From: Podaxis mareebaensis
Taxonomy: Eukaryota; Basidiomycota; Agaricomycetes; Agaricales; Agaricaceae
Assembly (NCBI GenBank): GCA_018524725.1
Contig: JAEUWP010000506.1
Span: 1 to 64,000 of the forward strand
DNA length: 64,000 nt
Direction of reading: 5' to 3'
Made by a program: the position numbers and the translations under genes. The number at the start of each line of letters is the position of its first letter. The first letter of the stretch is position 1. The notes below the pieces were generated by a model that saw only the letters and a list, made by a program, of their open reading frames with translations, searched no databases and had not been told where the DNA came from. Shown here piece by piece: positions 46,752 through 57,844 of this stretch.

Positions 46752-49700
46752 ATGCTTCTGAGTCCTCCAGAGCTTTCAAATTCTAGTATGAACTTTGAAC
46801 CTCCCTTCGATATACAGAACCATTATGACTCTCATTGGACTGCTCAAAAATATCTTGCTCATAAAATAGAGAGTAGGAAACTGTCTAGAGAACCTCCTGT
46901 ACCAGTTACAGATCCGAACTCAGACCAGATTTTGACTACCCACTCTTCCACTGAGCCAATGATAGCTGAAATCTGTTTGTCAGCATCGACCAACAACAAG
47001 TCCCTGTATATTCCAGCCATACTAAAGAATCCAAATTCTTCCACAGTTGCTACTATCTATCCGCTACTCGATAGCAGCACACAAGGAGATTTCGTCTCTC
47101 CCTCGACTGTTCAACAGCTTGGGTTAAGAATGATACCCTTGACTAGACCCATACCAGTATGAAATGTCGATGGTACTATGAATGTAGGCCATGCCATTAC
47201 TGCACAAGCAGAATTGCAGCTACACATAGATAATCATGACATAGACATTACTTGCTACATCGCAGAAATCGGAGAGTGACCGATGATCATCGGCCTCCCA
47301 TTTCTCAAAAAACACAACCCTGACATTGATTGGACAAAACATACCTTTTGATGGCAAACCAGGAGATCTAAGATCCCTGCTATAAATATCAATAACATGG
47401 ATACCAAAAATGAGATCCAGATCGATCATATCCAGTTAGCCAAAAAGGCAACTGAGAATGTTCCACATTCCATCTGCAGGAAAGCTAGACTCGACTACGA
47501 AGATCAGCTTGACCTAGCACATGCCACTCTAGAGATCAATACCAAGATCTCAGAAGCACAGAAGTCCTATCAGGCATATCACAGCTCAAAGAAGTCTGTG
47601 GATCCGAAGGACATTGTCCCAAAAGTTTATTGGGATTACTTAAACCTATTCAGTGAAAAGGAATTGGAAAGATATCCTCCTTCACAACTGTATGATCACA
47701 AGATCGACTTAAAACCAGACTTTAAACCCAAAGCAGCTAAATTGTACCACTTGACAGACAATGAACTGTTAGAGTTAAAGCAATTCTTAGATGATAACCA
47801 ACAAAAAGGTTACATCAGGAAGTCTGAAAGCCTGCAAGCTGCACCATTCTTCTTCATATCGAAGAAAGATGGAAAGCTGTGACCCGTTCAGGATTACAGA
47901 CATTTGAACTGGTTCACGGTGAAAAATGTGTATCCTATTCCTTCTATTTCTGGAATACTAGATCGCCTCAAGGGTGCCAAGTATTTCACTACTCTTGATA
48001 TTCATGCAGGATATAATAATATCCACATTTGAGAAGGTGACCAATGGAAAGGTGCCTTCCAAACCCCTTTTGGTCTTTTTGAACTGAATGTCATGTTCTT
48101 CAGAATGACTAACAGTCCAGCCACATTCCAAGCAATGATGGACCATATATTTCGTGACCTGATAGACAAGCCCAGATGCACCATGGTCATTGTCTACATG
48201 GATGATATCCTTATTTTCTCCGACGACCTCTCTTCTTTGTGAAAAGAAACTCGTGAAGTGCTGAAGAGGCTAAGAGAGAATGATCTCTATGTCAAACCCA
48301 AGAAGTGTAAATTCGAACAGACATCTGTCGAATATCTTGGGATGAACATTTCTCATAATCAGATCAGAATGTCGAAAGACAAACTGGCTGGTATCAAAGA
48401 TTGGCCTAGACCAAAATGTGTCTGAGATGTACGGAAATTCATAGGCTTTGCTAACTTTTATAGGAAATTCATACATCACTATTCCCACCTATGCACCCCT
48501 CTCAATGCACTCCTCTGAAAGAACCAGAACTTCAAATGGAACGACACTGCAGAGCAAGCCTTCACAGCCTTGAAGGAGACCTTCCAGAAAGAACCCCTTC
48601 TTTGCACACCAGATACATCCAGACCCTTCATCGTCGAGACTGATGCTTCCAATTATGCCACTGGTGGAGTACTTATCCAGAAAGATGACAACAGAAATGA
48701 ACACCCATGTGCATTCCAATCAAAGTCATTAACCCCAACAGAGTGAAACTATGCCACACCTGATAAGGAACTCCTGGCAATCAAGCAAGCCTTCAATGAA
48801 TGGTGCCACTACCTACATTCTGCTCCCTACGAAATCGAAGTTTGATTGGATCATGACAACCTCTGACACTGGCAAGATGCCAGAAAACTATCGAAATGAC
48901 ATGTCCAAACCTGGGTTGAATTGCAGGAATACAAATTGTGCATCAAACATTATCCAGGCAAGGCAATACCAGTTGCTGACACACTCTCTAGATGACCAGA
49001 CCATGAAGTCGACAAGTCAAAAGAGAACCTCAACAGAGTCCTTCTCCTGAAGGAACTCTTCATCAATGCTATCACAGTGGACAGTATACCACCTCCATCA
49101 CCATCACTCCAGACTACATCACAATCACTTTCTCCATCACAACCATTGTTAGATGAAAAACACGAGATCCTCGCAAGACATCATGATCATCACTCTGCAG
49201 GACATCCAGGCATTGATGAAACAATTTACCAAGTCTGCACAGAAACTGATTGGCCAGGCCTTCAAGACTTCATTCGAAATTATGTTACAGGCTGCCATAT
49301 CTGTCAACAATTTAATATTGACAGAAGACCCAATCACCCTTCCCTTCACCCCCTGGAGCCATCACCATCATTACATCCCTTCACAGATGTGTCCATGGAC
49401 CTTGTCACAGGTCTACCCGAGACTGCAGAAGGCTATGATGCCATATTGTCCATGGTGGACTGCGGACTTACAAAGGGGATACTAGTACTACCAACTACAA
49501 AAACAGCGACCTTCGAAGACATAGCCACCTTGCTGACAAAGCACTTCTATCCATGCTATGGAATTCCTGCCTCAATTGTAGCAGATCAAGATCCAAGATG
49601 GGCAGGGAAAGCTGCTAAAGCATTTTATTCTGCCCTAGGAATCAATTTACGACTATCCACTGCCTACCACCCCCAACCAGATGGAGCAACAGAATGTTCA

Positions 49701-50480
49701 CATCAAGAACTTGAAGTATACCTATCGAAGTATTGCTACAAAGACCCCAAGTCATGGGCCAACAAACTGTCACACTTTGAATACAAGTATAACTCAACCA
49801 CCCACACTGGAAATGAGAAGACGCCATTCGAGCTTCTCTATGGATACAACCCTCCCCCTATTCCTGAACTCCTCATCTGAACCAATGCCCCTGTATCAAA
49901 TGAATGACTATTTGATATAGATCAATCCTGACACAATGCCGCAGAAGTCATGAAGGAAAACGCTAAATGAATGATCACCCAAAGAACGCCTCGAACCGAG
50001 ACATATGAAAAAGGTGACAGAGTTTGGCTAGATGCTAGGAACCTTCCTTTGCAGGAACAGAAAGCGAAGATTTGTCCCTGAAGATATGGCCCCTTTACTG
50101 TCAAGAAACAAAAAGGACCACTCGCATATGAACTCGCCCTACCCACTGCATGGAAGCTTCACCCCACATTCCACATCTCTCTCTTGAAACGATACAAGAA
50201 GACAGACCAGAATATCTCTGAACTTGAGCCTTCTCAGCTGGAGTTAATAGATGGAGAAGAAGAGTATGAAATTGAATCTATTATTAACCACAGGATTCGC
50301 CGAAGCCGAACTGCCTATCTCATCCACTGGAAAGGTTATCCGAATTCAGACAACACTTGGGAAGACGAAGAAAACTTGACAAGGAACGCTTCAAAAATCT
50401 TGGTAGAATATAAGAAGAAGCATTTCATTCCTCCATTCCAAAAGCTCACCACCTCTAAACTTACCCATGTCAAATGCTAG
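46752..50480 (+). pseudogene. pol: Gypsy-C pol: protease, RT, RNase H, integrase, chromodomain
   Basis: One frame of 1243 codons with about 18 internal TGA codons and a TAG end. The protease motif LLDSSTQGDF has lost the Gly of DSG (AGCGGC to AGCAGC would be one CpG change). [12 protein letters not shown] intact at about 48,195-48,220, SKKDGKL-stop-PVQDYRHLN. RNase H: FIVETDASNYATGGVL, NYATPDKELLAI. Integrase: HDHHSAGH..CHIC zinc site, MDLVTGLP, VADQDPRW, PDGATECSHQE. Chromodomain: YEIESIINHRIRRSRTAYL, HWKGYPNSDNTWE. In the well-conserved boxes the stops fall where relatives have Arg (KLRPVQDYR, ARKLSKR, LSRRPDH, RRYGPF). Confidence 0.93.
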
Positions 50481-52104
50481 CTCCTTCTCTGTCAATGATT
50501 ATGCTGCCATTGAGCCAGCAATGTCCAGACTGGAAAGCTTCACAGAGCTCCTCCATGGAGACTCTCTGACCAGAGAAACTGATGGTGACTATGTTGTGAC
50601 GTCTCCCTCAGACCACCTCGAGTTTGCTACCATCCAGAGTGAACCATCACCTATCACCAGTACCAACCTGTTCCATCAACATTCATTCACTCATCCAACA
50701 TCTACGACACCTACCTCTGATCCACCACATACCAGTCTTCCAAACCACACAACAACTGTTCTGGAAGATGAAAACTATCAGAATTTCCTTCGACAAGCCC
50801 TTGCCACCATTCCCCAAAGGAACCCAGATTGTCATTCATTGGGACAACACCATCGAGTGCTGGACCCACAAGCATCTGGAAATCCGACCGATATCTCCAG
50901 TTCATATAACCCCTCGAGTGATATCTACCAGACCGCTACCTCCCTTGCCCAGGCTGCTGGTTATCCAAGCACAGCCGACATACTCGCAGACCCGAGAAGC
51001 TGGAATCCACCAGCTCTGGAACCAGGAGACAAGTTATGGTTTAATTTCCGAGATGCAGCCACCAGAGTGACATGACCCCTCTACAATGTCGCTTTGCAGT
51101 ATTGAACCCAACACCAGGTCCAATATGTGAAGAACCTCGTCAGACAGGCATGCACCTTCCTCACCACTGCCTCGACCACAGAGACCCCTGCCTTCATCAC
51201 CTCGCTCCAACAACAGTATGGAAGCAAGCACACCATGGCACACTCTTCTGCCTCGAACCCCTCCTCCTCCACTCATGCCCAATGTGCAGAGATGGATTGA
51301 GTATCTCAGTCTTGAGAGTCCAGTACAACAGATACTGGAAGCTGAACATGAGTTACACCAGAGAACTACCCCTGGCAGTATCAATGAGATCGAGGAATCC
51401 TTGTTGCTGAGGGAAGAGCCTATTCCCATCGAGCACGAACTGACCCATTTGTCCCAGAGACCCTTCAGTCTCGAGCTAAGGCTTCAGTCGAACAGAAGCC
51501 TGACATTGCCACCTACCCGAACCTACCAACCCTCATAAACGTCTTGACTCTGCAAGGAGAACTGAATCCCCTCTCCAAGTACCCCAATTGGGAGTGCCAC
51601 ATTTGATGACAAACCCTTCCTCTCACTGTTGTGAAACTCCTTCCTCCCAATCTTCTCAGAGTATACATGCAAGGCTGTTGGCTTTGTCTAGGAGTAGGGC
51701 ATATCACTTCCGACTGTCCCAACCACATGTGCCAATTCTGTCAAGGACAAAATCACCATTCATGGCAATGTATTCAACGTCCTCAGACTCCCATCATTCC
51801 ATCTCGCTATCAGTCTCCTGTTAATGGTCCTACATATGAAGAAGCCAAGAAGCATGTTCGGTTTCTCACCAACGCTCTAACTCTCAGCCAAAGAGGATGA
51901 CAGAATATGCTATACGAAGATGCCTTTACCCTCATCCCTTGACCTATCCCTCGCAATTGTGGAGCATTAGAAAATACCACTACTAAGTATACCTTCAATC
52001 CTATCATGAAGCAAACTGAAGGATGACACATTACTACCAACAATGTCCCCATCCAGAACCAATCCAAATGACGCCTCGCAGAGGTCGACACCTGTTATAG
52101 GTAG
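50467..52104 (+). pseudogene. Gypsy-C third ORF with two CCHC zinc knuckles
   Basis: It starts at an ATG overlapping the last 14 bp of pol, runs 546 codons in one frame to a TAG, and has about 13 internal TGA codons. The N-terminal part is acidic and Ser/Thr-rich (MSNASSFSVNDYAAIEPAM). The middle is mixed (TLINVLTLQGELNPLSKYPNW). Near the end are two adjacent CX2CX4HX4C knuckles, CWLCLGVGHITSDC and CQFCQGQNHHSWQC, followed by a YEEAKKHVRFLTNAL helix. Its position after pol is where envelope-like genes sit in some gypsy elements, but there is no signal peptide or membrane segment. A nucleic-acid-binding, gag-like accessory role is my inference. Confidence 0.75.
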
Positions 52105-52138
52105 ATCAATCCAGAGTTCGATTATACAAAGGGGATGA

Positions 52139-52785
52139 TGTTACACTCCTCTTGTCTCCATCATCATCTATGTCTCTTTCACATTCCCACCTCATCATTC
52201 GTCAACCGTCTTTCTGTCTCCTGACTCCAAGTGTCCATCTTGACCTGTCCTCCATTGTAACTTCGGTCCCACCTCGGATCTTCTGAAGAAGCACTATGTT
52301 TAGCATTCGGGCTCGGTGATATGTTGTATAATAATAGCTTGCCTTCTGTAGATCTCATCTTACCTCAGGCTTGGTCTCCTATACTTAGAGCACTGAAGTA
52401 ATTACAAAGATTCTCCTTTAGGACATGTAGAATAGCAATCACCCTCGTATTTAGATAGCTCGTAAAGTAAGTAGAACTTAGCTTTACGATCATTTGTACA
52501 TAGTGTGAGAATAGCGAGGACTGTCTTCCGCTTTATCTTCTTGCCGTGTGAGAGCTCTACCTGCCTTGACAGGATAACTGGCGTAACAGCTAAACCTATG
52601 GAGTAGCCTGTGACCTTACAAGTTGTATCTCTCCCTAGGCAGTCCCTGCGAGATTTCCAGCCAGCCTCTAGTTCTCTCCAGAGAACGGATGGGTGTTCCA
52701 CTTCAGGAACTTAATAGTGCTGGGTTGTCTTAGGACAGTATCTCTCCACACTGAGATGACATGTAGAAACCGTCTCTACGTAACA
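52139..52785 (+). repeat. 3' LTR of Gypsy-C
   Basis: 647 bp, same ends and length as the 5' LTR. A purine-rich tract (ACAAAGGGGATGA) just before it fits the plus-strand primer site. Confidence 0.96.
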
Positions 52786-52790
52786 CATAC
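52786..52790 (+). repeat. Target-site duplication of Gypsy-C, right copy
   Basis: CATAC directly after the 3' LTR. Confidence 0.9.
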
Positions 52791-53643
52791 AGTCCTTGTT
52801 CTCAGTTTGGCTGTGGCAGGTTTCCTGGAGAAGCCTGCAGATGGTTTGTGAGATCAAGAAGGTTTCAGCACCTTCTTGAAGAAGACACTGCTTTGCATCT
52901 GATTCTTGTAATCAGCTGTATGTGCTACAAAGTCCTCAAGTTGATTCATTTCAGGAGATAGTCCTCTGTTGAACATAAGGAAGTATCTCATGGCTTGTGG
53001 GAGACCTTCCAAGAAGGTCTCAATGAAAGAGTAGTTGTTGGGATAGACAGCCATGTTTTGTGAGTACCCCAAGATGGCATCATAATAATGTTGAATCCCT
53101 TCTTTGGGATTATACCTGACTCCTTTGAGGCTCTCATGAGCCTTGTACATTGATGTCAGTCTGATAAATCTGTCATAGAGCATCATGATGATACTCTTGA
53201 ATGTCTAATCATATTTGCTATGATCTATACTAAATACATGGTGAACAAACATCTCCTTTGTCTCTCCAATGAGGTAATATTGGAGAGTTAGGATCCATAG
53301 TTGATCCATAGTAGGGCTCTGTCCCCCTAGTCCCTTCATGGCAAAGTTAGCATATAGACTTATTATGAATGACAACAAGTCTCTGAATTGGTGACTTCTA
53401 CCATATAGTTCCAAGCTCTTTTCAGTGGGGAGCTTGTTTAATGAAGGTTTATAACCTTCAGGATATTTGATCAGTTGCACAAGGTATTGGTCAATTGTTT
53501 AGTGTAAATAATTGTATATGAGGTTGTTGTAACTCTGGACAGATTGTACAATCTCTAGAGTTACTGACTCATCACATGCCTCTCTGACTATAGAGTATTG
53601 ATGAGTCCCTCAGTTCAGCATGGGGAGTCATGAGGTAGTATAC
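52786..53643 (-). pseudogene. gag: Gypsy-A gag, capsid part, truncated
   Basis: The two open stretches 53480-53205 (YPEGYKPSLNKLPTEKSLEL) and 53186-52854 (GLSPEMNQLEDFVAHTADYK) match Gypsy-B gag (FPEGYRPGNGKPPTEKGLEP; GLSPEANSLDEFL). Gag continues, much decayed, up to 53,643, where it meets the Gypsy-B LTR. Confidence 0.82.
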
Positions 53644-53884
53644 TGTAAGGGCATGCCCTTACACTTAATTCGAAAATCAATTAACCCATGTCATTGTGTT
53701 ATATTTTGCTATCAGTCTTGTTTACCCATCACTCCATCACATGTTTGTATCTACTGTTTATTAGGGCACTTCGGTTGTCAGTGACAACTGACCTTTGCTT
53801 GTGCCACATAGTCTCCCAATAAACAGGTTTGAACTATTTGGTGTGAGCATGAGGTCTTCTAACCGTAAAGCATAAAGCTTTACA
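53644..53884 (+). repeat. 5' LTR of Gypsy-B
   Basis: Starts with the hairpin TGTAAGGGCATGCCCTTACA and ends ...GCTTTACA, similar in layout to the Gypsy-A LTR. An alternative end at TGTACA (about 53,951) cannot be excluded without the 3' LTR. Confidence 0.65.
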
Positions 53885-53945
53885 TTTTTTTAGTTCACCA
53901 AGTGGACTAACACATGAGCAAAATGCCCTATAATACCTAACCACT

Positions 53946-55704
53946 GTGTACACGTGGCAACCAAGAATGACAACACCCAACAAGCCTCGACATGATAACA
54001 CATCAGATTCACTATCTAGTGGCAGTAGCTGCACTGACAATAATGGAGGAAAGGGAAATTATCCCCACTCCAGGCTATTTAAATTAGAACCCATTGACAA
54101 CAGTCAACATAACGCAGAGAATCTGACTACGGGGTCTAACACCACAGCCAGAAGCAACTCACAAACTCTGCCACCAATAGAAGAGGAGAGTGAGCAACTG
54201 TCATTGCTCGACAGGGCACCATTGCCCAAATTTAACACAGCAATATCGAGTGAATTATATACACTCAAAGAAAGAATTTCCCTCATTTTCGACGTGAATC
54301 ATGTCGAAAGCCCTGTAAGAAGGGCAGAACTACAATTCCATGCAGAAGAATATACCATCGAGCTGTTCAAGAGCTCAACGGATATACCAATAGACCCTAC
54401 ATCAGAGATGTATAAGAATCTCCTATGTAAAACAATTAAATGACTTGCTTCGCTGTACAAGGCAGCAAAGCAACATAAAGGGGAACGACCCGAAACTCCC
54501 ATGAATGAAATCTATCGAGCCATGCCTATGGCTTGATTGAGGAAAGAAATGGATAACACAGGTGATGAGCACCTGTACAATCCTCTTTCATGGGTAGAAT
54601 CACCATCTGAGGCCGACCCTACAGCAGCACTTGGTGGCACCATTGACAAAGGAAAAGCACTGATCAGAGGAACATCATCCTCTGTGGAACCAACCCCTTC
54701 AGAGTCAAGTATCACAACATACTTGACCCAACAAGCCTTAGACAAGCTGTTCGCCCCTCGAAAGATTGGCAAAAACAACGATGAATACTCTCATTGTCTA
54801 GAAAGCCAAACACAAGTGCTGACCGCCCTCAATAGGGCGATCCCCAATGCCTCTATCACTCAATCAAGACCTATACAGAGTTCAGAAAAGCACTCTGTTA
54901 AAATTGATCTTAATCCGAGTGGAGGCAAGAGAGAAAAGCAGTTTGAAAATGGGCCATCCAAGCCCAGTATAGAATGCGCGGAATACTGGAGTGATTGAGT
55001 GGCACTCCAGCAGATGTGGAATGAAGATATTCAACTATACAGAAGGTCGAAAATACCAGACCAAGGCATCCGGTTCATAGGAACAACCCCTGTAGACAGG
55101 GATGTCTTGGATGATAATGACCTAAGGCAAGGAGCATTGCATCCTCAACAATCATTGTTACCACCACCTATGGCTCATGCAGCTGCACTAAGAGGAGCAG
55201 CCCCAGCCACTCCTCCAGTATACCCCCCAGCAGTACCACGACCACTGACTGGTCGTGGAAGTCATCAAGAGGAAGGATCCGACAAAGGGGAGGAATTATA
55301 CCAACCCCCTGAAAGACCAAGGTGAGGATATTCCCTCATTAGAGACATACCACTGACCTTTGGGTCCCCAGGCATTGCGAACACCATTTGCAACCACACA
55401 CGACTAATGCATGATTGATTGAGTGCAACAATCCGAGAGTACCTCTCACAACCATTTGAATTCCCAGAGGGGTACAGGCCTGGAAATGGGAAACCCCCCA
55501 CTGAGAAAGGCCTGGAGCCTTACAGTGGAAGTCCAAGGTTTAGTGACCTCGAAAACTTCATATCCGCACTCTGCCTAGACCTTGCATTAAAAGGTCTAGG
55601 TGGAATGGATCATGCAAGGGACAGGCTGTGCCTGTATACCCTACCTTACCACCTAGCTGGAGAGGCCAAATGAATGATCGTTTGGCATGTTATAAATGTT
55701 AATC
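53946..55704 (+). pseudogene. gag: Gypsy-B gag, first part
   Basis: A single frame with six internal TGA codons (about 54,441; 54,534; 54,996; 55,323; 55,416; 55,671). It contains a Ser/Thr-rich start, an AELQFHAEEYTIELFKSS region, a Pro/Ala-rich linker and the capsid-like FPEGYRPGNGKPPTEKGLEP block shared with Gypsy-A. Interrupted at WHVINVN by LINE-3; it resumes at 57,845. Confidence 0.82.
55692..55704 (+). repeat. Target-site duplication of LINE-3, left copy
   Basis: ATAAATGTTAATC, repeated at 57832-57844. Confidence 0.85.
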
Positions 55705-57831
55705 AACAACACCTTCCTTTTCCAGCAACCACCATCATCTCCTTGTTGGTCGGTTGTACTTAGCACTATGGGCCGTCGCAGAAAGGCTTCTGCCCCCCAA
55801 TACACAGATGACATGTTCCAAGAAGTCCCCGAGACTCCCCAGCATCATTCACAACAAGAGCGAGGCATTGGCATCACTGTGCAAGACTCCCCAGGAAGCG
55901 CACCACTCGACTACAAGATTGAGTCCTCTAAAGGACTCCTTCGCATCCGTGACAGTTCCACAGGTCAATATGTGGTCTATGAGTTGAAGAATCCTCCCGG
56001 GTCCTCTACTCCCCCTCATGCTGACGCTTTGGGTCATCTCCAAAGCTCAGCCCCCCCTCCCTCCGGCATGGACCTTGACTCCCCAGTCGGATCTCCCTCT
56101 CACTCCAGGCAGCTTACTCCCAAAGCTGCTCCCTCCGCTCTCCCCTCCTCTCCCACCCCCACCAAGGCCTCAGACGAGAAGGAAAATGAACAAGTAACCA
56201 TGACATCCATTGTCTTAGAATGGACTCGAGATCTCCACGGAGCAGCTCAGGAAGACCTTCCCCCTCCTGAACCCCATCTATATGCCGCCATCTGCGACTT
56301 CATTGCTGTACTGGAGTCAAAGAATTTATTCGCCAACCATACACCCCCCATCCATCGGTCCCCCCCTCCCCCAAGCAGTATCACTGCTTTGCTATTCCCA
56401 GCACAACAGCCTCCCTCCCAACATGTGTCATTCCATGGAACGGCTGACTCAGCGATGGCAGATGCTCAATCAGCACCTGCTTCCCAACCCTCTACCCAGG
56501 CCCCGGCACCTCCTCCGCGCCCCCCCGCGGGTTCTGCTCCGTGAGGCAGGGGCCCGCCTCCCTCCCCCGCCCCCCCCTCCCCATGCGACAGGCCCAGCCC
56601 TCCCTCGCGTGACGTCAAGACTGGTCCTTCTGGACCCAACCCCTCCACAAGGTGTAAGCCTTATTACGTGACCTGGGGACCCACCCGGTGTCAATTCTTC
56701 TTGAGCACCAGTGCTAGCGACCTTGCTAGCACTCGTGTCTCCCTCCAGTTCCTTGTCGCACGCTTCAACCAAGCGCTTACCCGGGCCAAGTCGGCACTCA
56801 CTGTCGACTCTGGCCGCTTTCACTCTGGAGTCATCGCCTTCTCCACTGGTGGTGTCCCCTCCCAGGCGGACCTTGACATCCTCTCTGCCTGTCTCCCCAC
56901 CATGCTCAAGAGCGCCTCCATCACCCTTCCTGTTTCCCGATCTTTTATCAAGATCGTGGACGTCCCTTTCATCTCAGCCAATGGCTTCACCCTCACGGCT
57001 GACCAAGTCAAGATCGAGGCCTCTGCCTCCCCCTTCTTTCCCTCCTCCGACGTACACCATCTGCACGTCGTCCAAAATTCCGCCAAGTCCGACACTGCCA
57101 CTGTGTGGATCGACTTGGTCGACTCCCAATGCAGCACCCTTGCCACCTCCCTTATCAACAGGCATATCATGATCAATGGTGTGTCCTGTCTCATCAAAGG
57201 GGCTCGTGCCCACACTGGTACACCTCAGTGTCAGTGTTGCTGGCGCTGGGGTCATCCTTCCGATGCTTGCCGCACCCGTGTGCCCAAGTGTCCTCTCTGT
57301 GGGGGTCCTCACTCTGAGACCTCCCACCACTCCATGGCTGGGTGTTGCAAGGGCAACCCCAAAGCAACTCCCCCCATCCCCCCCACTCTGGCAGGTGATC
57401 CCTGCCCTCACTCTCCCTGGTGCCTCAACTGTTCTGGCACCCACTCCTCCAATGACCACCGGTGCCCCTACTGGTGACATTGCTTCGATTGGGATTGGAT
57501 CCACAGTCGATACCAATGCGATGCGGCCTCTGCTTCAGCCAAGAAAGTCTCCGCTCCTTGGGGTGGGGGCCGTAAGGGTTAGTCAAGACAAGTGCAAGCA
57601 GCCATGTCACCATATTCAGTTCAGACTCCCTCGTTTTCGACCCTATGTGTTTAACTTTGAACTTTTTCATTCCTGTTGTTTGGGGCACCTGTTTTTCTTT
57701 TCCTCTATTTCTCCTTTCTCTTAACCATTGGGACTGCTACCGTGCACCTGTTTGCCTAGATACTCTTTGTAGTAGATTGATGACGGCAATAGACTTCGAT
57801 ATAAAAAATAAATAAATAAATAAATAAATAA
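55705..57831 (+). mobile_element. LINE-3: short ORF1-only LINE derivative
   Basis: 2.1 kb between 13-bp TSDs. The 5' end (ACACCTTCC..CAGCAACCACCAT) and 3' UTR (TTGGGACTGCTACCG..) resemble those of LINE-2, and it has a full ORF1, but there is no ORF2. The tail is (AAAT)n rather than poly(A). It is rich in CpG and has only two internal TGAs, so it is young. It must have used another element's reverse transcriptase. Confidence 0.82.
55768..57582 (+). pseudogene. LINE-3 ORF1 (gag-like, CCHC zinc knuckles), nearly intact
   Basis: 605 codons in one frame from MGRRRKASAPQYTDD to TAG, with two internal TGAs (56542-56544 and about 57,478). A long Ser/Pro-rich N-terminal half precedes a structured region (SLQFLVARFNQALTRAKSAL, SRSFIKIVDVPFI) and zinc knuckles (CQCCWRWGHPSDAC, CPLCGGPHSETSHH). 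The C-terminal half is homologous to ORF1 of LINE-1 and LINE-2; the N-terminal half is not. Confidence 0.82.
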
Positions 57832-57836
57832 ATAAA
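57801..57836 (+). repeat. (AAAT)n tail of LINE-3
   Basis: About eight AAAT units at the 3' end of LINE-3, merging with the right TSD. Confidence 0.85.
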
Positions 57837-57844
57837 TGTTAATC
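57832..57844 (+). repeat. Target-site duplication of LINE-3, right copy
   Basis: Second copy of ATAAATGTTAATC; gag continues from here (NRTKFDW). The A-T start may partly belong to the AAAT tail. Confidence 0.8.

Larger units (their letters stand above)
43582..52785 (+). mobile_element. Gypsy-C: complete 9.2-kb chromodomain Ty3/gypsy element with three ORFs
   Basis: Two 647-bp LTRs with TGTTAC..GTAACA ends, a 5-bp TSD (CATAC), gag, pol with protease/RT/RNase H/integrase/chromodomain, and a third ORF between pol and the 3' LTR. It is inserted in Gypsy-A gag, between the capsid part and the zinc knuckle. It carries about 35 internal TGA codons but no internal TAA/TAG in the three frames, whose ends are all TAG. 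Confidence 0.95.
22666..53643 (-). mobile_element. Gypsy-A: minus-strand chromodomain Ty3/gypsy element, split by LINE-1/LINE-2 and Gypsy-C
   Basis: Read from high to low coordinates: gag 53643-52786, interruption by Gypsy-C, zinc knuckle and pol 43581-39007, interruption by LINE-1 and LINE-2, chromodomain 26715-26420, a post-pol ORF 26269-23106, and the 3' LTR 22936-22666. Its gag and pol are homologous to Gypsy-B on the plus strand, which served as guide. The 5' LTR and the first part of gag are not in the window; gag stops abruptly at the Gypsy-B LTR at 53,644. Confidence 0.85.

Noticed and set aside
50467..52104. Envelope gene in Gypsy-C or Gypsy-A/B
   Set aside because: The position after pol would fit, but I see no signal peptide, transmembrane segment or furin-like site in these ORFs.
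56974..57516. 180-codon ORF on the minus strand
   Set aside because: Shadow of the GC-rich LINE-3 ORF1 on the other strand; no motif.
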